A stretch of DNA of 64,000 bases from Isoptericola variabilis 225. Its GTDB lineage: Bacteria; Actinomycetota; Actinomycetes; Actinomycetales; Cellulomonadaceae. The notes beneath the pieces are model-generated. The model was given only the letters and a program-made list of their open reading frames with translations, did no database searches and was not told the origin of the DNA. The stretch's first letter is position 1, and every line of letters begins with the position of its first letter. Position numbers and translations under genes: made by a program. Of the stretch, positions 54,911-64,000 are shown one piece after another. Where the stretch lies: assembly GCF_000215105.1 (NCBI RefSeq), contig NC_015588.1:1674001-1738000 (forward strand), read 5' to 3'.

Positions 54911-54912
54911 GG

Positions 54913-57069
54913 TCAGAGCATCTCCTTGGGGTCGAGCTGGACGCGCACGGTGCCGCCCTCGCGGCGTGCGGATCGCACGGCGAGGGAGGCGCGCAGCTCC
55001 CGGGCGAGCTGCGTCCCCTGGGCGAGGGGGACGCGCACGACGACGCGCACGGGCGGTTCGAGGGCGGGTTCGCGGGCGGGCAGCTCGACGGGTCCGAGGA
55101 GCGCGTCGCCCGTGGCGAGATCGACGCGGCCCACGAGGGCCTCGACGGCCGGGCGGTCGCCGGTGACGGCGGCGACGCGCACGGCGGGCGGCAGCGCGAG
55201 CTCGCGGCGCTCGGCGAGCTCGCGGTCGGCGAGCCAGGGGGCGTCGTACCGGACGAGCGCGCCCGTGGGGGCGGGGGCGCCGTCGCCGACGAGCAGGACC
55301 TGGCCGCCGGCGCCGGCGGGGCGGACGAGGCCCGCGGCGGCGAGCCACCGGTGCAGCGCCTCGGTGGCGACCGCCAGGCCCGTGCCCGAGGTCGTGACCG
55401 CGGCGTCGAGCAGCAGCGCGGCGGCGTACCCGCCGGCGGCGACGGGTTCGGCGCCGGGCGTGGCGACGACGAGGGCGGGCCGGTCGTCGACGCGGTCGAG
55501 CACGCCGCCGGGCGCGGTCGAGGCGGACGTGCGCACGGGGGTGCCCGGGAAGGCGCGCCCGAGCTCCTCGGCGGTGCGGTCGGAGCCGACGCGCACGGCG
55601 CGCAGCCGGGTGTCGCCGCACTCGGCGCACCGCCAGCCGCCGGCGAGGCGGCCGCACCACGTGCACTGCGGCGCGGAGGCGGTGCGGGGCAGGCCCAGGG
55701 GTCCGTGGCAGTGGGCGCAGCGGGCGGCGGTGCGGCAGCGCCCGCAGGCGACGACGGGCAGGTAGCCGGTGCGCGGGACCTGCACGAGCACGGGGCCGCG
55801 CTCGAGCGCGTCGCGCGCGGCCCGCCACGCGGCCGTGGGCAGGCGGGCCGCCGCCCCGGGGCCCTCGTGCGCCAGCTCGACCGACGTCAGGGCCCGCACC
55901 CGGGGGGCGCGGGCGCGCAGCACGTCGCGGGGCGCCGCGATCTCCCGCGCCCACCCGGAGGCGAGCAGCGCCTGCGCCTGCACGGTGCGGCCGGGCGAGC
56001 CGAGCAGGTAGGCGGCGCCCTCGGCCTCGCTGCGCAGCGCGAGCACCTCGCGCACGTGCGGGTACGGGGCGTGCGGCTCGGCGAGCGTGTCCTCCCCGTC
56101 GCCCCACAGCACGACCAGGCCCAGCTCCGGCACGGGCGCGAACATCGCCGCGCGCGTGCCCACGACGACGGGCGCCAGGCCGTGGCGCGCGCGCAGGAAG
56201 GCGCGGTACCGGGGTGCGGGGCCGTCGTCGGCCAGCAGGCGCACGGTGCCGTCGACGCCGGCAGCCTCGAGGGCGGCGCAGACGCGGTCGGCGTCGCGCG
56301 CGTCGGGCACGACGACGAGGGCGCGGCGCCCGCCGGCGAGCGCGGCGCGCACGGCCTGCGCGATCGCGGCGGCCCAGTGCGGCAGGGTCGCGGGCTCCGG
56401 CCCGGGTCCGGGGGCGAGCCCGGGCAGGGCCGTCCAGACCGCGCGCGGGCCCTCGCCCGCCAGCACGTGGCGGCAGAACGCGTCCCCGCCGCGGTACGGG
56501 GCCCACTCGTCGGTGTGCGCGCCGGTGGGCGCGCCGGCGCCCCGGTCCGCCCCGCCCCCGAGGGCCGCGGCCGGTCCGGCGGGCGGCGCGTCGGCGAGCG
56601 CGGCGAGGACCTCCTTCTCGACGCGGGCGTGCCGCGGCGGCACCGCGAGGCGCAGCACGTCGGCCAGCGTGCCGGCGTACCGCTCGGCGACCCGGCGGGC
56701 GAGCGCGAGCACCTCGGGCGCCAGCACCGGGTCGGGCGACACGACGCGCCGCAGCGGCACGAGCCGGCCGGCGTGCTCGGACGCGGCGGCGCGCGCCACG
56801 ACGTAGCCGCCGACCTCCTGCGGCCCGAACCGCACGCGCACGCGCGCGCCGGGCACGGCGTCGTCGGCCATCGCCGCGGGCACGAGGTAGTCGTACTCGC
56901 GGTCGAGGTGGGCCGGCTGCAGGTCGAGCACGCAGCGCGCCACCGGGTCCGTCGCGGCGATCTCCTGCGCGCCGAGCGCGGGCTTCGCGCGGCGCGCGGC
57001 GGGCGCGCCGGCGCCCACGTCCTCGAGGCCGAGCAGCGCCGGCTGCTCGGGACCGGGGGCGTCGCTCAC
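54913..57069 (-). CDS. priA: Primosomal protein N' without helicase motifs
   Basis: 718 residues, GTG at 57069. The N-terminal DNA-binding part (LQPAHLDREYDYLVPAAMADDAVPGARVRVRFGPQEVGGYVV) and the zinc module with eight Cys (CGRCRTAARCAHC...CTWCGRLAGGWRCAEC) match PriA. Walker A is replaced by VVVPDARDADR and the DEEH box by WGDGED, so ATP binding is not expected. This inactive helicase is the rule in actinobacterial PriA. It serves replication restart by structural roles. Confidence 0.92.
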   Translation of the reverse strand: MSDAPGPEQPALLGLEDVGAGAPAARRAKPALGAQEIAATDPVARCVLDLQPAHLDREYDYLVPAAMADDAVPGARVRVRFGPQEVGGYVVARAAASEHAGRLVPLRRVVSPDPVLAPEVLALARRVAERYAGTLADVLRLAVPPRHARVEKEVLAALADAPPAGPAAALGGGADRGAGAPTGAHTDEWAPYRGGDAFCRHVLAGEGPRAVWTALPGLAPGPGPEPATLPHWAAAIAQAVRAALAGGRRALVVVPDARDADRVCAALEAAGVDGTVRLLADDGPAPRYRAFLRARHGLAPVVVGTRAAMFAPVPELGLVVLWGDGEDTLAEPHAPYPHVREVLALRSEAEGAAYLLGSPGRTVQAQALLASGWAREIAAPRDVLRARAPRVRALTSVELAHEGPGAAARLPTAAWRAARDALERGPVLVQVPRTGYLPVVACGRCRTAARCAHCHGPLGLPRTASAPQCTWCGRLAGGWRCAECGDTRLRAVRVGSDRTAEELGRAFPGTPVRTSASTAPGGVLDRVDDRPALVVATPGAEPVAAGGYAAALLLDAAVTTSGTGLAVATEALHRWLAAAGLVRPAGAGGQVLLVGDGAPAPTGALVRYDAPWLADRELAERRELALPPAVRVAAVTGDRPAVEALVGRVDLATGDALLGPVELPAREPALEPPVRVVVRVPLAQGTQLARELRASLAVRSARREGGTVRVQLDPKEML

Positions 57070-57133
57070 GCGCCTATCTCACCACGCCCGCGCGACCCCG
57101 CGGACGGCGTCCACAGGCGGGCCCGAGGGCCGG

Positions 57134-58327
<1,194 letters not shown>

Positions 58328-58402
58328 GCCGGACAGCCTACGTGCCCGGGCGCCGCGGGGACGATCGGCAGGCCACCGCGCGTGTCATCATGCGAGACCG
58401 TC

Positions 58403-59638
58403 TCAGCGCGTGGGCAGCGTCTTCACGACGGCGTCCCAGATCGCGTCCGCGACCTCGCGCTTCGTCCCGCGCGCCGTGGCGACGACGTCGCCCGCCGCGT
58501 CGACGACGGTCACGTCGTTCGTCTCGGCGCCGAAGCCGCGCCCGCCGCCGACGGCGTTCACGGCGAGCAGGTCGGCGCCCTTGCGCCGGGCCTTGGCGCG
58601 GCCGTGGTCGAGCACGCTGCCGGTCGCGTCGCCCGTCTCGGCGGCGAAGCCGACGACGACCTGCCCCGGGCGCAGACGGTCGCGGGCCAGCTCGGCGAGC
58701 ACGTCGGGGTTCTCCACGAGCGCGATGGGCGTCGGCGCCTGCCCGGGCACCTTCTTGATCTTGGCGTCGGGCGCGGTCGCGGGCCGGAAGTCGGCGACGG
58801 CGGCCGCCATGACGACGACGTCGGCGTCCGAGGCGGCGGCGCGCACGGCGTCGCGCAGCTCGGCGGTCGACTCGACGTCGACGACCTCGGCACCCGCCGC
58901 GCGCAGCGGCGCGGTCGCCGCGGCCTCGAGGTTCGCGGCGACGAGCACGACGTCGGCGCCGCGGTCGCGCGCGGCCTGCGCCAGGGCCAGGCCCTGCTTG
59001 CCGCTGGACCGGTTGCCGATGAAGCGCACCGGGTCGATCGCCTCGCGGGTCCCGCCCGCGGACACCACGACGCGGCGGCCCGCGAGGTCGCCGGGCTCGG
59101 CGGGACCGCTCGCGGCTGCCGCGACCTCGAGCGCGACGCGGGCGATCTCCTCCGGCTCCGGCAGGCGGCCCGGGCCGGTGTCGGCGCCGGTGAGGCGCCC
59201 GCTGGCCGGCTCGACCACGTGCACGCCGCGGGCGCGCAGCGTCGCGACGTTGGCGCGCGTGGCAGGGTGCTCCCACATCTCGGTGTGCATCGCCGGCGCC
59301 ATGACCACGGGGCAGCGCGCCGTGAGCAGCGTCGAGGTGAGCAGGTCGTCGGCGCGGCCGGTCGCCGCGCGCGACAGCAGGTCGGCCGTGGCCGGGGCCA
59401 CGACCACGAGGTCCGCGCCCTGGCCGAGCGCCACGTGCTGGACGTGCTCGACGTCGTCGAACACCTCGCTCGTGACTGGCTCGCCGGACAGCGCCTCGAA
59501 GGTGGGCGCCCCGACGAACCGCAGGGCCGACGCCGTCGGGATCACCCGGACGGCGTGGCCCTGCTCACGCAGCAGGCGCAGCAGGAGCACCGCCTTGTAC
59601 GCGGCGATCCCCCCGCTGACGCCCAGCAGGATCCTCAT
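58403..59638 (-). CDS. coaBC: CoaBC (phosphopantothenoylcysteine synthetase/decarboxylase)
   Basis: 411 residues. The CoaC domain (MRILLGVSGGIAAYKAVLLLRLLREQGHAVRVIPT, MAPAMHTEMWEHPATRANV with the catalytic His) is followed by CoaB (GRRVVVSAGGTREAIDPVRFIGNRSSGKQGLALAQAARDRGADVVLVAANL, with the conserved KKVPGQA motif later on). It covers two steps of coenzyme A synthesis. It starts 13 nt after rpoZ. Confidence 0.96.
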   Translation of the reverse strand: MRILLGVSGGIAAYKAVLLLRLLREQGHAVRVIPTASALRFVGAPTFEALSGEPVTSEVFDDVEHVQHVALGQGADLVVVAPATADLLSRAATGRADDLLTSTLLTARCPVVMAPAMHTEMWEHPATRANVATLRARGVHVVEPASGRLTGADTGPGRLPEPEEIARVALEVAAAASGPAEPGDLAGRRVVVSAGGTREAIDPVRFIGNRSSGKQGLALAQAARDRGADVVLVAANLEAAATAPLRAAGAEVVDVESTAELRDAVRAAASDADVVVMAAAVADFRPATAPDAKIKKVPGQAPTPIALVENPDVLAELARDRLRPGQVVVGFAAETGDATGSVLDHGRAKARRKGADLLAVNAVGGGRGFGAETNDVTVVDAAGDVVATARGTKREVADAIWDAVVKTLPTR

Positions 59639-59651
59639 GGGGCGCGACGGC

Positions 59652-59963
59652 TCAGAAGGTGGGCTCGTCGGCGGCCTCGGGCGTGCCGCCGGCGGGCTCG
59701 TCGCCCTCCGTCGGACGGACCGTCAGGAGGCCCTCGTTGATCTCGCGCAGCGCGATCGACAGCGGCTTCTCCTGGTTGCGCGTCTCGACGAGCGGGCCCA
59801 CGTTCTCCAGGATGCCCTCGTTGAGCTGCGAGTAGTACGCGTTGATCTGGCGCGCGCGCTTGGCCGCGTACAGGACGAGGCCGTACTTGGAGTCGATCTT
59901 CTCCAGCAGCTCGTCGATGGGCGGGTCGGTGATGCCGATCGGCTCGGCCACGGTTCCGGCCAT
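59652..59963 (-). CDS. rpoZ: RNA polymerase omega subunit
   Basis: 103 residues. The core is [75 protein letters not shown], followed by an acidic tail. It shows the longer form common in actinobacteria. A GGAGAG site precedes the ATG. A TAGACT -10 lies at 60009-60004. Confidence 0.96.
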   Translation of the reverse strand: MAGTVAEPIGITDPPIDELLEKIDSKYGLVLYAAKRARQINAYYSQLNEGILENVGPLVETRNQEKPLSIALREINEGLLTVRPTEGDEPAGGTPEAADEPTF

Positions 59964-60003
59964 GGGTCACTCTCCAACGGTGGTGGTTCGGGGTCTGCGT
60001 CCG

Positions 60004-60009
60004 AGTCTA
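60004..60009 (-). promoter_or_regulatory. -10 element for rpoZ
   Basis: TAGACT on the minus strand, about 40 nt before the rpoZ ATG. It lies just past the gmk terminator hairpin, so rpoZ-coaBC is transcribed separately from mihF-gmk. Confidence 0.55.
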
Positions 60010-60042
60010 CCTGGGCGGACGGGGACGCCGGGCGCGGCGCAG

Positions 60043-60067
60043 GCCGCCGCGTGCGGTGCGCGGCGGC
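60043..60067 (-). terminator. gmk terminator hairpin
   Basis: A perfect 9-bp stem (60043-60051 with 60059-60067) and a 7-nt loop start 17 nt downstream of the gmk stop. Confidence 0.6.
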
Positions 60068-60083
60068 ACCGGGGTGCGGCGGG

Positions 60084-60719
60084 TCAGCGCGCGACGGGGC
60101 GCGGCGCCGCGGCCACGCCCATGATGCTCGCCAGCTCGTCGGCCGCCCGGGTGACGTCGTCGTTGACGATCGTCACGTCGAACTCGTCCTCGGCCGCGAG
60201 CTCGACGCGCGCGGTCGCGAGCCGGCGCTCGCGCTCCTCGGCGGACTCGGTGCCGCGTCCGACGAGCCGGCGCACGAGCTCCTCGAAGCTCGGCGGCGCG
60301 AGGAACACGAAGCGCGCCTCGGGCATGGACGCGCGGACCTGCCGCGCACCCTGGAGGTCGATCTCGAGCAGCGTGGGCACGCCCGCGGCCAGGTGCTCGA
60401 CGACCGGGCCGCGCGGGGTGCCGTACCGGTGGCGGCCGTGCACCACCGCCCACTCCAGCATCTCGCCCGCGGCGACCATGCGGTCGAACTCCTCGGGCGA
60501 GACGAACAGGTAGTGGACGCCGTCTACCTCCCCCGGGCGCGGGGGGCGCGTGGTGGCCGAGACGGACAGCCACACCTGCGGGTAGCGGGCGCGGACTTCC
60601 GCGGACACGGTGCCCTTCCCGACGGCGGTGGGCCCGGCGAGCACGGTCAGGCGGGCGGGCTGGTGCTCGGTGTGGTGCTGTGCCGGGTCGCCGGCGGGTG
60701 GTGCGGAAATGTCAGCCAA
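60084..60719 (-). CDS. gmk: Guanylate kinase
   Basis: 211 residues if it starts at the TTG at 60719, which overlaps the mihF stop by 8 nt. The only longer option is a GTG at 60767 that would overlap mihF by 56 nt. The kinase core is complete: [14 protein letters not shown] (P-loop), [51 protein letters not shown], and [42 protein letters not shown]. It converts GMP to GDP. The start codon is uncertain. Confidence 0.93.
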   Translation of the reverse strand: MADISAPPAGDPAQHHTEHQPARLTVLAGPTAVGKGTVSAEVRARYPQVWLSVSATTRPPRPGEVDGVHYLFVSPEEFDRMVAAGEMLEWAVVHGRHRYGTPRGPVVEHLAAGVPTLLEIDLQGARQVRASMPEARFVFLAPPSFEELVRRLVGRGTESAEERERRLATARVELAAEDEFDVTIVNDDVTRAADELASIMGVAAAPRPVAR

Positions 60720-61023
60720 ACCTCTCGATGAGCGCCTGGGCCTGGTGCGGCCCCAGGCCGCGGACACGGCGGGTCTCGGCGATCCCGATCTCCTCCATGA
60801 TCGCCCGAGCCTTCACCTTACCGACACCGGGGAGCGACTCCAGCAACGAGACGACCTTGAGCTTGCCGACGACGTCGTCGGTCTGTCCCTGCTCGATCAC
60901 GTCCTTGAGCGAGCCCTGGGAGTACTTGAGCCGGTTCTTGATCTCCGCGCGCGCACGTCGTGCCTCGGCAGCCTTCTCGAGGGCCGCCGCGCGCTGTTCC
61001 GGGGTGAGAGGAGGAAGGGCCAC
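60712..61023 (-). CDS. mihF: Integration host factor (mIHF)
   Basis: 103 residues, GTG at 61023 with AGGTGA upstream. The core is [103 protein letters not shown], the actinobacterial mIHF with its H2TH-like DNA-binding motif. It bends DNA and supports phage integration and nucleoid structure. It is encoded before gmk with coupled overlap. Confidence 0.96.
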   Translation of the reverse strand: MALPPLTPEQRAAALEKAAEARRARAEIKNRLKYSQGSLKDVIEQGQTDDVVGKLKVVSLLESLPGVGKVKARAIMEEIGIAETRRVRGLGPHQAQALIERFG

Positions 61024-61073
61024 GCAAGTCACCTACTCATGTCGAGCTTGATAGAAGTGGAACTGCTCACTCG

Positions 61074-61102
61074 AAAGTAGCCACGACCTGCGGGACCGGC
61101 AA
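61074..61102 (-). promoter_or_regulatory. mihF promoter
   Basis: On the minus strand TTGCCG (61102-61097), a 17-bp spacer and TACTTT (61079-61074) give a good housekeeping-sigma promoter with a leader of about 45 nt before the GTG. Confidence 0.65.
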
Positions 61103-61125
61103 TCCGTAGCGGCGGCGAGTCGCGC

Positions 61126-61979
61126 TCAGCGCAGCGCCGCGCGCGCCTCCGCAGCCGCACCGGCGGCCGCCGCCCGCAGGCCGCCCGCGTCCGGACCGGC
61201 CGCCAGCACGCCCCGGGACGACGACGCGAGCACCTGGCGGCGGGCCGCACCGAAGACCGCGGCGAGCTCGCGCTCCCCCGCCCCCTGCGCACCGACGCCC
61301 GGCGCGAGCAGCGGGCCGCCCACCGCCTCGAGGTCCGTGCCGGTCGCGCGCACCGCGTCCCCGACGGTGGCGCCCACGACCAGGCCCACCGAGCCGAGCG
61401 GCTCCGCGCCCGCGTTGAGCGTCGCGGCCTGCGCGGCGATGCCCGCGGCCACGCTCACGCCGTCGGGCCCGACGGCGTGCTGGACCTCGCGGCCCTCCGG
61501 GTTGGAGGTGAGGCACAGGACGAAGATCCCGCGGCCGCCCGCGGCGGCGAGCTCGGCGGCCGGCGCGAGCGAGCCGAAGCCGAGGTACGGCGAGAGGGTG
61601 ACCGCGTCGCCCGCGAGCGGGGAGCCGTCGGCCAGGAACGCGTCGGCGTAGCCCGCCATGGTCGAGCCGATGTCGCCGCGCTTGGCGTCGACGATCGTGA
61701 GCACCCCGGCGGCGCGGGCCGCGGCCAGGACGTCCTCGAGCGCGGCGACGCCGCGGGACCCGTGCCGCTCGAAGAACGCGGCCTGGGGCTTGAGCGCCGC
61801 GACCCGGCCGGCGAGCGCCTCGACGACCCGCAGCCCGAACTCGCGCACGCCCGCGGCGTCGTCGGCCAGCCCCCACGCCGCGAGCAGCGCGGCGTGGGGG
61901 TCGATGCCGACGCACAGCGGTCCGTGGTCGTCCATGGCCGCGGCGAGGCGGGCGCCGAACGGCGCCCGCGCCCCAGCCG

Positions 61980-61983
<4 letters not shown>
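61126..61983 (-). CDS. pyrF: Orotidine 5'-phosphate decarboxylase
   Basis: 285 residues, GTG overlapping the carB stop. It is the type 2 PyrF found in actinobacteria: [56 protein letters not shown] (catalytic DxKxxD), [10 protein letters not shown] and [11 protein letters not shown]. It makes UMP as the last step of the pathway whose carbamoyl-phosphate is supplied by CarB. Confidence 0.96.

Positions 61984-64000
<2,017 letters not shown>

Noticed and set aside
58328..58402. SAM riboswitch upstream of metK
   Set aside because: metK has a leaderless promoter with its -10 at 58335-58340, and the lower-coordinate gap belongs to the downstream side. There is no room for an aptamer.

Overview
The window is chromosomal DNA from a very GC-rich actinobacterium. 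The order DUF3866-pafB-pafC-tatA-tatC-DAG kinase-helY, the block pgsA/DUF881/SBP/DUF881/garA/two MerR genes/DUF151, the RbpA and mIHF genes, and the many promoters that place a -10 hexamer 6-7 nt before the start codon all point to Actinomycetota. I judge the Cellulomonas/Micrococcales range likely, but no rRNA or tRNA is present to settle it. Almost all of the DNA is coding.

Layout. 1-2.6 kb (minus): DUF58 (cut by the window edge), MoxR ATPase, a small membrane protein and a DUF4129 protein, all overlapping by 4 nt. 2.6-15.6 kb: DUF3866 (minus), then pafB/pafC, tatA/tatC, a lipid kinase, the HelY helicase, an amidohydrolase, lnt and ppm1 (plus). 15.7-20.8 kb: rbpA behind a sigma-R-like promoter, a luciferase-like monooxygenase/FMN reductase pair, galE, a small unknown ORF and RNase Z, closed by a 73-nt perfect palindrome. 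20.9-29.9 kb: ald/aldR divergent pair, GNAT, two alpha/beta hydrolases (one RsbQ-like, coupled to an RsbP-like PAS-PP2C phosphatase), a second luciferase-like oxidoreductase, MOSC, malic enzyme.

29.9-36.7 kb is the accessory part. It holds a 5'-truncated ATP-binding protein, a VOC-protein tail, an F420-type oxidoreductase, a short UvrA paralogue, a RidA-like fragment lacking its N-terminal part and key Arg, a shortened cyclase-like protein, an alpha/beta hydrolase, a guanidine-III riboswitch in front of an SMR (Gdx) exporter, and a complete tyrosine recombinase. It looks like a site of gene loss and gain.

36.7-48.3 kb: a cardiolipin-synthase-like PLD protein, an MBL hydrolase, the conserved cell-division/metabolic block (MerR, DUF151, FtsR-like MerR, GarA-like FHA, DUF881, small basic protein, DUF881, PgsA), a DEAD-box helicase with a long leader, a PH-domain protein and hisE-hisG. 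48.4-64 kb: lipoprotein, rpe, DUF1761 membrane protein, a hipBA toxin-antitoxin operon with promoter and repeat operators, rsmB, fmt, HAD, priA, metK, coaBC, rpoZ, gmk, mihF, pyrF and the 3' part of carB. This last stretch is the usual actinobacterial nucleotide/translation housekeeping run.

The best candidates for follow-up are the guanidine-III riboswitch/Gdx unit, the rsbQ-rsbP module with an unknown ligand, the 73-nt palindrome, the sigma-R-like rbpA promoter, the ald-aldR repeat array and the gene graveyard at 30.3 kb. I found no CRISPR array, no IS element and no clearly novel multi-gene defence system.
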